From NCBI GenBank assembly GCA_036261615.1, contig DATAKK010000094.1, positions 1 to 64,000 on the forward strand: a DNA stretch of 64,000 bases, given 5' to 3'. The position numbers and the translations under genes were made by a program. The stretch's first letter is position 1, and each line of letters begins with the position of its first letter. Source of the DNA: JAJYQH01 sp036261615 (lineage in GTDB: Bacteria; Actinomycetota; Actinomycetes; Propionibacteriales; Propionibacteriaceae). Of this stretch, positions 40,733 to 49,845 are shown one piece after another. Under the pieces are notes generated by a model. The model was not told the DNA's origin. It searched no databases and saw nothing but the letters and a program-made list of their open reading frames with translations.

Positions 40733-42828
40733 CGGCTGTCACTTCCATCGGGATGCGCCGGGGCCCTCGCGGCGTCCCGGAGTGTCGACCCGCTCGGGAC
40801 CCCAGTCTGCCCGCCCGCCGGGACATCGGCGAAGCTGACACTCTGTGCGGCCGGTCGGGCGAGCGACTGGGTGCGGCTGTGCTCGCGCTGCACCTGCCGG
40901 ATGCGCATCGCGGTCGCGCCCATGAACACCACCCCGGAGAGGATCACGATGATCCAGCCGACCTGGCCGAAGGAGGTGGCCCGCAGCGTGATCTGCTGCG
41001 GGGCCCCGATCGGGCGCCCCTGGGGGGTCTCGAGCCGGGCGGTGACGTTCACCGAGCCGTTGGTGTGGGCGTGGGCGGTGAACTCGGCTGTCACCGTCTC
41101 GCCGGCGGGCACCGTGATGTCCGGCGTCTCAGGGACGCTGACCCGCTGGGGGTTCTCGGAGACGAACGCGATCCGCACCGTCACCGCCTGGTCGAGGTGG
41201 TTGGTGACGGTGGCCGGGAGGTTGTTGCTCGAACTGCTGAGCACGAACTCGCCCGCCAGCGCGAGGGTGATCGCCTGGCTGCCCAGCACGTCGCCGACGA
41301 GCGAGGTGGCCTTGCTGAGGAAGTCCGCCCCCTGGCGGGGGGTGAAGCTCGACGACAGGCTCCGCGCGAGGGCGCGGTCGGCCCGGCTCGTCGCCTCCGC
41401 GGTCAGCCCGGTCACCTCACCCCACGCGGAGAAGCGCTCGTGGGCGAGGTGCCGCAACTGCTCCCAGCCGCTCGGGTCGGGGTGCGCCTCGCTGCCCGTG
41501 ACGAGCGCGGGGGTCGACAGACTGAGATCGAGCGGGGTCGCGCTGAGCGCCGGACGGACGAGCTGGTCGAGGCTCAGGTCGGCCTGCGAGGCGATGGGGA
41601 GCAGCATCGGCGACCCGGTGCTCGACGCGATGAGCGCCTGGGCCATCGCCCGCTGCCGCACCTGCACCGGCGTCTTCGTCGGCGCGGGGGCCGGGCCGCC
41701 GCCGGTGATGCCCATCGCGACGTCCTTCACCGCGATCCCGGTGACCGGATCGATGCCGTCGCTCACCCCTCCCCCGATGACGACCGACGGCTTCCACGGC
41801 TGGACGAAGCTCAGCAGCGCGGGCGTCACGGTGTCGGTGAACACGGCGAGGGGCAGGCTCGCCACCGGGTTGTCGGGGCTGAGGGCGGCCGCGATCCCGT
41901 CCCGGGTCTCGGTGTCGCCGCTCACGACCAGCGGCGTCAGGTCGGGGTCGGCGTAGGGCAGCCGGTACGACGGGTGGGCCGCGATGACCGAGCGGAGCTT
42001 GGCCAGCCAGTCGCCCGCCACCTGCGCCTGCCGCTGCAGGTCGGACGCCGACGGCGTCCGGCCCCCGATGGTGTGGGTGGTGGTGAGCGCCTGCACCTCG
42101 TCGACGAGTCCCGGGTCGACGAGGACGGTGCTGCCCGGCTGGGCGGCCCGGTCGAGCAGCTGGGACAAGCGTCCGGTGAGGTCGGAGACGAGGTGGTCGT
42201 CGGCGAACGCGGCCGGCCCGAGCAGCGACGGCTTCGCCGTGAGCACGACGAGCGGGGTGTAGCTGAGCCGGGTCGACTTGGCGAGTACGGGCAGGATCGT
42301 CCGCGAGCGTCCCGCGGTGAGGGTCGAGCCGTCGGGCAACTCCGCCCGCACCTGGACGCCGACCGGGTAGAGCGCCGGCGTGGTGAACCCGAGCAGCTTG
42401 ATCGGCGCCGAGACGGTGAAGGTGGCGCTCTGGCCGGGGGCGAACTGCGGCTGCTTCGGCGTGGTGATCTGCTGCCAGACCCCCTGCTCGTGGTCGACCG
42501 CCCTGGCCCCCACGGGCAGGGTGACCGTGCTCGCGAGGTAGGCGGAGAACTGATCCTGGGTGGTGAGCGGGGTCATGTCGCGCCACAGGTACACCTGCAC
42601 CGAGCGGAGGTCCTCGGTGGAGGTGTTGGTGATCCGGCCGGTGATCTTCAGCGTGCCGGCCCCGGTGGTCGACGACGGGGTGAGGGAGGACATCTGGACG
42701 GTGATGAGCGGCGTGTCCGCCGCCGCCGGGGGCGCCGACAACCACGCCGTACCGAGCACCGTGACCAGCCCGACGAGGGCCGTCACCAGCGCGCGCGCGA
42801 CGCGACGCGCGCGGGACTGCTGGCTCAT
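40729..42828 (-). CDS. DUF6049-family secreted/membrane protein
   Basis: A 699-residue protein. A signal peptide (ARALVTALVGLVTVLGTAWL to PPAAA) leads into a large extracellular region beginning LITVQMSSLTPSSTTGAGTL. This region carries an Ig-like start and repeated beta segments. It ends in one transmembrane helix (VGWIIVILSGVVFMGATAMR) and a basic cytoplasmic tail. It matches the DUF6049 family encoded beside murJ and pcnA in actinobacteria. Function unknown; probably peptidoglycan-envelope related. Overlap of 4 bases on both sides shows tight coupling in the operon. Confidence 0.85.
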   Translation of the reverse strand: MSQQSRARRVARALVTALVGLVTVLGTAWLSAPPAAADTPLITVQMSSLTPSSTTGAGTLKITGRITNTSTEDLRSVQVYLWRDMTPLTTQDQFSAYLASTVTLPVGARAVDHEQGVWQQITTPKQPQFAPGQSATFTVSAPIKLLGFTTPALYPVGVQVRAELPDGSTLTAGRSRTILPVLAKSTRLSYTPLVVLTAKPSLLGPAAFADDHLVSDLTGRLSQLLDRAAQPGSTVLVDPGLVDEVQALTTTHTIGGRTPSASDLQRQAQVAGDWLAKLRSVIAAHPSYRLPYADPDLTPLVVSGDTETRDGIAAALSPDNPVASLPLAVFTDTVTPALLSFVQPWKPSVVIGGGVSDGIDPVTGIAVKDVAMGITGGGPAPAPTKTPVQVRQRAMAQALIASSTGSPMLLPIASQADLSLDQLVRPALSATPLDLSLSTPALVTGSEAHPDPSGWEQLRHLAHERFSAWGEVTGLTAEATSRADRALARSLSSSFTPRQGADFLSKATSLVGDVLGSQAITLALAGEFVLSSSSNNLPATVTNHLDQAVTVRIAFVSENPQRVSVPETPDITVPAGETVTAEFTAHAHTNGSVNVTARLETPQGRPIGAPQQITLRATSFGQVGWIIVILSGVVFMGATAMRIRQVQREHSRTQSLARPAAQSVSFADVPAGGQTGVPSGSTLRDAARAPAHPDGSDSR

Positions 42829-44348
42829 CCGCCCATCGTAGGGCTGGCGCCTGTGCCGGAGGTCTCGCCGCCCGGGGAGTCGGAGGCAGGAGGTGCCCCG
42901 GCGCGCCACCAGTCGAGCAGGAGGGCCGCGGCGTCCTCGGGCGGCATCGGCCCCCTGTCGATCCGCACCCCGAGCAGGAACTTGTAGGCCCGCCCGACGT
43001 CGGGGCCCTGGGGGATGCCGAGGAGTTCCATGATCTGCTGCCCGTCGAGGGCGGGACGCAGCGCGTCCAGCTTCTCCTGCGCCGACAGCTCGTCGATCCG
43101 CCACTCAAGCTCGTCGTAGGCCCGGCGGAGGCGGTCGGCGCGCCGCTTGTTCCTCGTGGTGCTGTCGCTGCGGGTGAGGATGTGCAGCCGCTCGAGGTCG
43201 TCGCCGGCGTCCCGCACGTAGCGGCGCACGGCGGAGTCGGTCCACGGCTCCCCCTTGCCGAGCTCGACGTCGGAGTAGCCGTGGAACCGCAGGTGCAGTT
43301 CGATGAGGTGGCTCACCGCCTCGATCTCGTCCCTGCTGAACCGGAGCGCCTTGAGCCGCTTGCGGGCGAGCTTGGCTCCGACGACGTCGTGGTGGTGGAA
43401 GCTCACCCGCCCGTCGCCCAGCAGTTCGCGGGTGGCGGGCTTGCCGATGTCGTGCAGCAGCGCGGCCAGCCGGAGCACGATGTCGGGCTGGTGGTTGCGG
43501 GCCTTCTCCAGGGCGATGGCCTGGTCGAGCACGGTGAGGGAGTGGGCGTAGACGTCCTTGTGCCGGTGGTGCTCGTCGATCTCCAGCCGCAGCGCGGGCA
43601 GTTCGGGGAGGATCTGGTCGGCCAGACCGGTGTCGACGAGCAGGTCGAGCCCGCGGCGGGGGTCGTCGGTGAGCAGCAGCTTGACCAGTTCGTCGCGCAC
43701 CCGCTCGGCCGAGACGATGCCGATCCGGTCGGCGAGGTCGGTCATCGCACGCAGCACCGGCAGGGTGACCGCGAACCCCAGCTGGGACGTGAACCGGGCC
43801 GCCCGCAGCATCCGCAGCGGGTCGTCGCTGAAGCTGCGCTCCGGCTCGAACGGCGTGCGCAGCACTCCCCTGCTGAGATCGGCGAGGCCGCCGTAGGGGT
43901 CGACGAAGCGCTGGTCGACGAGGCTGATCGCCATCGCGTTGACGGTGAAGTCGCGCCGGATGAGGTCGTCCTCGATCCGGTCGCCGAAGTTCACCTCCGG
44001 CTTGCGGGACTCGCTGCGGTAGGCGTCGGCCCGGAAAGTCGTGATCTCGATGACCCAGTCGGTGCCGGCCGCCTGCTTGCGGGCGCCGATGGTGCCCCAC
44101 TGCTTGCCGATGTCCCAGACCGCCCTGGTGAACGAGCGGAGGATGCGCTCGGTCTCCTCGGGCCGGGCCGACGTCGTGAAGTCGAGGTCGTTGCCGAGAC
44201 CCCCGAGCAGGGCGTCGCGCACCGATCCGCCCACGAGGTAGAGCTCGTGACCGGCGTCCGCGAACAACCGCCCGAGCTCACCGACGGCCGGCGTGATGCG
44301 CAGCAGTTCGGTGACCGCGTTCGACTGGGCTTGGGTGAGGGTCGGCAC
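42825..44348 (-). CDS. pcnA: CCA tRNA nucleotidyltransferase
   Basis: A 507-residue class II CCA-adding enzyme. The nucleotidyltransferase active site is LYLVGGSVRDALLGGLGNDL followed by DFTTSARPEE (the D-x-D metal-binding aspartates). RRDFTVNAMAISLVD and DDPLRMLRAARFTSQLGF complete the head and neck. An HD-domain-like tail has LAALLHDIGKPATR. It adds or repairs the 3' CCA of tRNA. I set the GTG at 44348 as start; the longer upstream frame has no conserved sequence. It is the first gene of the pcnA-DUF6049-pseudokinase-PH operon. Confidence 0.95.
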   Translation of the reverse strand: MPTLTQAQSNAVTELLRITPAVGELGRLFADAGHELYLVGGSVRDALLGGLGNDLDFTTSARPEETERILRSFTRAVWDIGKQWGTIGARKQAAGTDWVIEITTFRADAYRSESRKPEVNFGDRIEDDLIRRDFTVNAMAISLVDQRFVDPYGGLADLSRGVLRTPFEPERSFSDDPLRMLRAARFTSQLGFAVTLPVLRAMTDLADRIGIVSAERVRDELVKLLLTDDPRRGLDLLVDTGLADQILPELPALRLEIDEHHRHKDVYAHSLTVLDQAIALEKARNHQPDIVLRLAALLHDIGKPATRELLGDGRVSFHHHDVVGAKLARKRLKALRFSRDEIEAVSHLIELHLRFHGYSDVELGKGEPWTDSAVRRYVRDAGDDLERLHILTRSDSTTRNKRRADRLRRAYDELEWRIDELSAQEKLDALRPALDGQQIMELLGIPQGPDVGRAYKFLLGVRIDRGPMPPEDAAALLLDWWRAGAPPASDSPGGETSGTGASPTMGG

Positions 44349-44412
44349 GACGAGCGAGTTTACCGGCAGGGCTTCCGTGGCCCGCGGTGGTGGCCGCTGG
44401 CAGAGTGTGGCC

Positions 44413-45561
44413 ATGCGGGTGGTGCTGGCTCTCGACAAGTTCAAGGGCACGCTCACGGCGGCGCAGGTGACGGACCGCGCCCGGCGTGGCGTGCTCCGCG
44501 TGCTGCCCGACGCCGCCATCGACCCGGTGGCCGTCGCCGACGGGGGCGACGGGACTATCGATGCCCTTGTCGCGTCGGGTTTCGACGAGATACCGGTGCA
44601 GGTGTCCGGTCCGACCGGGGCTCCCGTCACCGCCCGGATCGCCCGGCGCGGGGAGCGGGCCGCGGTCGAGCTCGCGGACTGCTGCGGGCTCGACCGGCTC
44701 CCCGCCGGCCTCGCGCCGTGGGACGCCGGCACCCGCGGCCTGGGCGAAGCGATCCTGGCGGCCGCGCGGCTCGACGGCGTCACCGAGGTGGTCGTCGGCC
44801 TCGGCGGGTCGGCCTCCACCGACGGGGGCGCCGGGATGCTGCAGGCCCTCGGCGTGCTCCTGCTCGACGGCGCCGGGGGGCCGATCCTGCCGGGTGCCCG
44901 GGGGCTCGCTGAACTGGCGCGGTTCGATGTGACCGGCCTCGACGAGCGGCTGTACGGACCGCACGCCGTCCGGCTCACGGTCGCCGGCGACGTCGACGCC
45001 CCCCTGCTCGGGCCGCTCGGCGCGGCGGCCGTCTTCGGGCCGCAGAAGGGGCTGGGTCCCGCCGACATCCCGCAGGCGGACGCCGCCCTCGCCCGCCTCG
45101 CCGACCTCGCCGAACCCGTGCTGCTGCCGGCCCGCGATCTCCCGGGCGCGGGTGCCGCGGGCGGCACCGGCTGGGCGCTGCTCGCGCTCGGCGCCACCCT
45201 GCGACCCGGGGTCGCGATGATCCTCGACCTCGCGGGCTTCGACCGGGTGGTCGCGGGGGCCGACCTGGTCATCACCGGGGAGGGCAGCCTGGACGCCCAG
45301 ACCCTCACCGGGAAGACGCCGCTGGGTGTCGCGCGGGCGGCGTCCGGGGTGCCGTGCGTGGCGGTCTGCGGACGGCTGGCGCTCACCCCGTCCCAGCTGC
45401 GCGGCGCCGGCCTCGACGACGCCCTTCCCCTCACCGCGCTCACTCCGGACCCGGCCGAACCGATGCTCCGCGCCGGCCCCCTGGTCGAGGACGCCGTCGC
45501 GGCGCTGGTCGAGCGGTTCCTCCTCAGGACCGCCGCGTACTCTGGGGACGACCGGGCGTGA
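44413..45561 (+). CDS. Glycerate kinase (GarK/GlxK family)
   Basis: A 382-residue glycerate kinase: VVLALDKFKGTLTAAQVTDR at the N-terminus, VADGGDGTIDALVASGFDE, VVVGLGGSASTDGGAGMLQA, AAVFGPQKGLGPADI, the C-terminal VITGEGSLDAQTLTGKTPLG and VAVCGRLALT. It phosphorylates D-glycerate to 2-phosphoglycerate, or 3-phosphoglycerate in some members, feeding glycolysis. The ATG is divergent from pcnA with 64 bases between. No other glyoxylate-pathway gene is nearby. Confidence 0.95.
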   Translation: MRVVLALDKFKGTLTAAQVTDRARRGVLRVLPDAAIDPVAVADGGDGTIDALVASGFDEIPVQVSGPTGAPVTARIARRGERAAVELADCCGLDRLPAGLAPWDAGTRGLGEAILAAARLDGVTEVVVGLGGSASTDGGAGMLQALGVLLLDGAGGPILPGARGLAELARFDVTGLDERLYGPHAVRLTVAGDVDAPLLGPLGAAAVFGPQKGLGPADIPQADAALARLADLAEPVLLPARDLPGAGAAGGTGWALLALGATLRPGVAMILDLAGFDRVVAGADLVITGEGSLDAQTLTGKTPLGVARAASGVPCVAVCGRLALTPSQLRGAGLDDALPLTALTPDPAEPMLRAGPLVEDAVAALVERFLLRTAAYSGDDRA

Positions 45562-45595
45562 CCCGGTCACGAGCTGCCAGTGGGTGATGCGACCG

Positions 45596-46030
45596 ATGGA
45601 TGACGTGCCGATCCGGATCGGGGACGCCGAGCGCGACCGCGCCGTCGAGCGGCTGCGCACCGCGATGGCCGAGGGCCGGCTCACCTACGAGGAGTTCGAC
45701 CAGCGGGTCGAAGTGGCCCTGCAGGCGAAGTACCAGCGCGACCTCGACCCCCTGTTCCTCGACCTGCCACCCACCCAGCCCCCGGCCGAGCTGCAGGTGC
45801 CGGCGTCCAGCGGGCCGATGGAGTTCCCGCCCGGCGCGGCCCTCCCCCCGGGACGCCGCTACCGGCGCGCCGGGTTCTACATGCCGCTGTGGCCGATCAC
45901 GTTCTTCGTCCTCGTCGCCTCCGGTTGGCGGCTGTGGTGGCTGATCTTCGTCCCGATGGTTCTCGGACCGATCCTGTTCAACAACCAGCGCCGCCAGCAG
46001 GACGATCGGCGCCAGCTGCCGCCCCGCTGA
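45596..46030 (+). CDS. DUF1707 (SHOCT-like) membrane protein
   Basis: A 144-residue protein. Residues about 5-55 are the DUF1707 domain (IRIGDAERDRAVERLRTAMA, EGRLTYEEFDQRVEVALQAK), a small helical module found in many actinobacterial membrane proteins. A Pro-rich linker and a hydrophobic pair (MPLWPITFFVLVASGWRLWW, LIFVPMVLGPILFN) follow. Function unknown. Two ATGs (45587, 45596) are possible; I use the second. It lies 35 bases downstream of glycerate kinase on the same strand. Confidence 0.85.
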   Translation: MDDVPIRIGDAERDRAVERLRTAMAEGRLTYEEFDQRVEVALQAKYQRDLDPLFLDLPPTQPPAELQVPASSGPMEFPPGAALPPGRRYRRAGFYMPLWPITFFVLVASGWRLWWLIFVPMVLGPILFNNQRRQQDDRRQLPPR

Positions 46031-46047
46031 CCGGACGCCGGCCGGCG

Positions 46048-46917
46048 TCAGGCCGCTCGCGCTCCCCTCGTCGCCCCGATCGAGGCGACGACGATGCAGC
46101 CCATCGCGACGACGTCGATCGTCCCCAGCCGCTCGCCGAGGACGGCCAGCGCGGCGAGGGCGGCGGCCACCGGCTCGAGGCTCATGAGCACGCCGAACAC
46201 GCGGGGGGCGATCGACCGGAGGGCGAACAGCTCCAGCCCGTAGGGCACGACCGAGCTCAACAGGCCGACGGCGAGGCCGGTGCCGAGCACGGCGGGGCGC
46301 CAGACGGCCGCGCCGCCGGCGACGACCGCCGGCGCGGCGAGGGCTACCGCGCCGAGCACGCAGGCGAGGGTGAGCGCGTCCAGTCCGGGCCAGCTCCGGC
46401 CGGCACGGGAGCCGAGCAGGATGTAGCCGGCCCAGCAGGACGCCGCGACGAGCGCGAACACCACTCCCGCCGGATCGAGCCGGGCGGGAGACCACTCGAG
46501 CAGGACGACGCCGGCCGCCGCCAGCGCCGCCCACAGCAGGTGCCGGGCCCGGCGCGCCCCGGCGACCGCCACCGCCAGCGGCCCGAGGAACTCCAGCGTG
46601 ACCGCGACGCCGAGGGGGATCCGGGAGAACGCCTGGTAGATGCTCCAGTTCATGCCCACCAGGCAGGCGGCGTAGCCGAGGCCGACCGGCCAGTTGCGGC
46701 GTCCGGTGGCCGGTGCCGTGCGGCGTGCCAGGAGCGGACGCAGCGCGACGAGGGCGAGCGCCGACCACGCGAGCCGCAGCCACGTCATCGAGGTGGGCGG
46801 CACCACGCCGAACAGCTGCTTGGCGAACGCCGCCCCCACCTGCACGGACGCCACGGCGCCGAGCACCGCGAGCGTGGGCAGGTCGACGGGACGCCCGGAG
46901 CGTGCGACGGTGGGCAT
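46048..46917 (-). CDS. EamA-family drug/metabolite exporter (RhtA/RarD-like)
   Basis: A 289-residue protein with ten hydrophobic helices in two EamA repeats. LAVLGAVASVQVGAAFAKQL, GLGYAACLVGMNWSIYQAFS and IPLGVAVTLEFLGPLAVAVA mark the RhtA-like branch, which exports amino acids such as threonine/homoserine. SVVPYGLELFALRSIAPRVF and GVLMSLEPVAAALAALAVLG appear in the second repeat. I chose ATG 46917. Directionality and substrate are inferred from the family. The MscS gene lies 11 bases upstream on the same strand. Confidence 0.9.
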   Translation of the reverse strand: MPTVARSGRPVDLPTLAVLGAVASVQVGAAFAKQLFGVVPPTSMTWLRLAWSALALVALRPLLARRTAPATGRRNWPVGLGYAACLVGMNWSIYQAFSRIPLGVAVTLEFLGPLAVAVAGARRARHLLWAALAAAGVVLLEWSPARLDPAGVVFALVAASCWAGYILLGSRAGRSWPGLDALTLACVLGAVALAAPAVVAGGAAVWRPAVLGTGLAVGLLSSVVPYGLELFALRSIAPRVFGVLMSLEPVAAALAALAVLGERLGTIDVVAMGCIVVASIGATRGARAA

Positions 46918-46928
46918 GATCGACCCGC

Positions 46929-47558
46929 TCAGGCGGTGCCGGGCTCGCCCGGGGCAGTGCCCTCCGGGGCGGCGTCGGCGGGGGGTTGGGACGCCGCCGG
47001 GGTGACGACGGCGGGGCGCTGCGAGCGGTTGCCCACCAGGGTGATGTCGCCGTTGCGCACGTACCAGACGATGCCGTCGGCGTCCCGGATGCGGGTGACG
47101 CGCAGGGTGACCTCGTCGATCGTGCCGTTGACCGTGCCGATCGTCACCTGATCGCCCACGCCGAACTGGTCCTCGACGATGAGGAACATGCCGCTGATGA
47201 AGTCCTTCACCAGGCTCTGGGCGCCGAAGCCGATGGCCAGGCCGCCGACGCCGGCGGAGGCGAGCAGCGGGGTGAGCGGCAGCCCCACGACGCCCATGAG
47301 CGTGAGCACGGCGACGATCACGATGACGGTGCTCGCGATCGACCCGAGCAGCGAGGTGATGGTGCGCGCCCGCTGCTCGTAGCGCGACTGGGCCGCGCGC
47401 CCGCCCCGGCCGATGCGCTGGGCCTGGGCGAGCGACACCCGCAGCGTGCGGTGCAGGGCCACGGCGATGATCCACCGGAGCACCAGGGCGCCGACGACGA
47501 TCGCCGCGATCCGGGCGATCTGGGTGGGCACGACTGCCAGCAGGGTTGTCGAGGGCAT
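46929..47558 (-). CDS. Small-conductance mechanosensitive channel (MscS family)
   Basis: A 209-residue MscS-family protein. Two N-terminal membrane helices (IARIAAIVVGALVLRWIIAV and a second near residue 75) lead to the pore helix, LASAGVGGLAIGFGAQSLVK. The beta domain opens DFISGMFLIVEDQFGVGDQV and includes IGTVNGTIDEVTLRVTRIRD and VRNGDITLVGNRS. It is shorter than E. coli MscS because the C-terminal alpha/beta domain is replaced by a Pro/Ala-rich tail. It should release solutes under hypo-osmotic shock. The EamA gene follows at a distance of 11 bases. Confidence 0.93.
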   Translation of the reverse strand: MPSTTLLAVVPTQIARIAAIVVGALVLRWIIAVALHRTLRVSLAQAQRIGRGGRAAQSRYEQRARTITSLLGSIASTVIVIVAVLTLMGVVGLPLTPLLASAGVGGLAIGFGAQSLVKDFISGMFLIVEDQFGVGDQVTIGTVNGTIDEVTLRVTRIRDADGIVWYVRNGDITLVGNRSQRPAVVTPAASQPPADAAPEGTAPGEPGTA

Positions 47559-47625
47559 GCGGTCACACTAGTGGCGGCGGCCGGCGAGCTTCGGCGGCGT
47601 CCCCGGCGCCGGCCCCGCGCGGCGA

Positions 47626-49689
47626 TCAGGACAGGAACTGCCTGATCAGCGGGCCGGCGGTTCCCGACCCGCTCTGGCCGTCGAACACCATGACGGCGAT
47701 CGCGTACTTCGCGTTCCACGCGATCATCCATGCGTGGGTCTTGATCGTCTTCCCGCTGTCGTACTCGGCGGTGCCCGTCTTCGCCCCGGTGACCAGTCCC
47801 TTGAGTGAGGAGCCGGTGCCGCTGGTGACGACCGCCTTCATGAGCGTCTGCAGGTCGCGCGCCTCGGCCGCGGTGAGCGGCTTCCCCTTCGGGCTGAGCG
47901 TCGTGCCCGCGACGAGGGTCGGCAGCACGGTCTTCCCGGCCGCGACGGACGCCGACAGTCCGGCCATCGCCATGGGCGAGGCGAGCACGTCTCCCTGCCC
48001 GATGACGTCGGCCGCCTTCACCACCGGGTCGGTCGTGGGCGGTACCGAGCCGAAGAAGCTCGCGAAGCCGGCGTCGTAGTCGACCCCCACTCCGAGGCTG
48101 GCGGCCGCCGCCGGGAGGTCGCCCGGCGCGAGGGTCGACGACAGCTTGATGAAGGCGGTGTTGCACGAATACGCGACCGCCTGGGCGAGGGTGATGCGGC
48201 CGTAGCCGGTGCTGGGGTAGTCGGAGTAGTTGTGGAAGGTCCTGCCGCCGACCGTCACCTGCCGGGGGCAGTCGACCTGGGTGGTCGGCGTGAGCCCGTG
48301 TCGCAGCAGTGCGAGCGAGGTGGCGATCTTGAAGGTCGAGCCGGGGGCGTACCGGCCGAATGTCGCGTCGGCGTTGCCGCCGCTGGCCGGCGAGTTGGCG
48401 GCGGCCAGCACGTCGCCGGTGGAGCGGTCGAGGACCACCATCGAAGCGACCCCCGAGGTGCCCGAGAGCACCTTCTCGGCCTTGGTCTGCAACCCCTTGT
48501 CGAGGGTGATCGTCAGCGCCTTGCCGGGCACCGCCGGGGTGGAGTAGATCACGGTGGAACCCCCGGCCGACGGCGTCCCCGAGGCGCCGGGCGAACCCGG
48601 GGAGGAGGCCGTGTCGCTGCCGAGCGGGGTCGCCGACGGCGAGGGCGAGCCGGAACCCGAGGGGGACGCCGCCGCACCCCCCGGGGTGCGGGGGACGATC
48701 GCGATCGACTGCCCGGGAGTGCCGCGCAACTGGGCGTCGTAGCGCTTCTCGAGGCCGGTGAGGCCGACCGTGTCGCCCGCCTCGATGTCCCCATGGCTCG
48801 CCGCCACCTGCGACGCGGTGGGCGCGCCCATCGCCCCGAGCAGTGCCTGGGCGAAGTCGCGGGTCGGGGCGAGGGTCGCCGTGGTCGGGAGGGCCCGCGC
48901 CCCGCTGATCTTGTCGATCGCGCTCGGCACGTCGCTCGGTCGCATGGTGATGGCCACCACGAAGGCGTCCTTGCCGGCGCTCTTCACCCGGGCGACGAAA
49001 CCCGCCTTGTCGACCTTCACCAGGGCGGCGAGCGCGGCCGCCGACGTCAGCGCCTGGCCGGCCGGCACGATGTGCTTGTCGATGCCGACGTCGAACACGA
49101 GGCTCTGCTGCATGAGGGGCGTCTTGTCGCGCCCGAGGATGGGGGCCCGCTTGGGCAGGTCGCGGGTGTGACGCAGCCGGGTGGTGTCGGTGAGCTGGGG
49201 GTGCACGATCGTCGGCGCCCAGGTGACCCGCCAGCCGGACGCGGCGTGGGTGAGGGCTGCCGTGCTCGTGAAGCTGAAGGTGTGCGACCCGAGGAGGTAG
49301 CTCTGGTCGAGGGTGGCGGTGGCCGTGTCGTTGGCCCCGTAGGTGATGCCGCCGGGCTTGACCGTGGGCAGCAGCCCGTCCATGCCGGCCATGATCGTCG
49401 TGAGATCGGACTGCGCGGCCGCGGCGTCGGCAGCCAGCGGCACCTGGGCGAGCTTGCCGGTCTGCAGGCCGGCCGCGAGCGCCTGCACCGCGCTGTCTGC
49501 GGGTGGGAGGTTGTTCGGCGGCGTCGACGGGTTGGGCTTCGACAGCGACGAGCACCCGGCGAGAACCAGGGCGAGCACCAGGAGAGCGGCCACGAGCCCG
49601 CGACGGGGCGGACGTGCCGTGCCGCCCGGCTTGGGCGGGAGGGTTCCGGCGTCCCCGACGGAGGTCACGTGGACCAACGCACTACGCAT
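47626..49689 (-). CDS. Penicillin-binding transpeptidase lipoprotein (MecA-N type)
   Basis: A 687-residue class B-like PBP. The signal region ends in LVLAGC, a lipobox, near residue 46. An NTF2-like MecA-N domain follows (about 60-190), then a PBP dimer-like region, then the transpeptidase domain. The latter has STFKIATS (SxxK, active Ser), YSCNTAF (SxN) and TGAKTGTAEY (KTG). A Ser/Pro-rich insertion lies before it. It cross-links peptidoglycan at the outer membrane face, as in PBPs without a transglycosylase. It is adjacent to a CGGCGTACG repeat and dnaN. The ATG at 49689 is preceded by an ordinary start region. Confidence 0.9.
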   Translation of the reverse strand: MRSALVHVTSVGDAGTLPPKPGGTARPPRRGLVAALLVLALVLAGCSSLSKPNPSTPPNNLPPADSAVQALAAGLQTGKLAQVPLAADAAAAQSDLTTIMAGMDGLLPTVKPGGITYGANDTATATLDQSYLLGSHTFSFTSTAALTHAASGWRVTWAPTIVHPQLTDTTRLRHTRDLPKRAPILGRDKTPLMQQSLVFDVGIDKHIVPAGQALTSAAALAALVKVDKAGFVARVKSAGKDAFVVAITMRPSDVPSAIDKISGARALPTTATLAPTRDFAQALLGAMGAPTASQVAASHGDIEAGDTVGLTGLEKRYDAQLRGTPGQSIAIVPRTPGGAAASPSGSGSPSPSATPLGSDTASSPGSPGASGTPSAGGSTVIYSTPAVPGKALTITLDKGLQTKAEKVLSGTSGVASMVVLDRSTGDVLAAANSPASGGNADATFGRYAPGSTFKIATSLALLRHGLTPTTQVDCPRQVTVGGRTFHNYSDYPSTGYGRITLAQAVAYSCNTAFIKLSSTLAPGDLPAAAASLGVGVDYDAGFASFFGSVPPTTDPVVKAADVIGQGDVLASPMAMAGLSASVAAGKTVLPTLVAGTTLSPKGKPLTAAEARDLQTLMKAVVTSGTGSSLKGLVTGAKTGTAEYDSGKTIKTHAWMIAWNAKYAIAVMVFDGQSGSGTAGPLIRQFLS

Positions 49690-49731
49690 GGTCGAAGACT
49701 AACCGCCGACCCCGACACTCCCTGTCCCCTC

Positions 49732-49816
49732 CTGCGGCGTACGTTCGCGACGTTCCGGCGTACGTTCGCTGCTGAAACGCCGCGAACGTACCCGAAAGCA
49801 GAGAACGTACGCCGCC
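49732..49816. repeat. Double inverted repeat built on CGGCGTACGTTC
   Basis: CTGCGGCGTACGTTCGC and TTCCGGCGTACGTTCGC (49732-49769) are followed by GCGAACGTACCC and GAACGTACGCCGCC (49781-49816). As at 22.03 kb, two direct units precede two inverted ones. It lies between the PBP gene and dnaN, both on the minus strand, so it sits downstream of dnaN and may terminate it. Confidence 0.75.
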
Positions 49817-49845
49817 CGAACCCGAGCCCCCGGACGCCGGACCGC

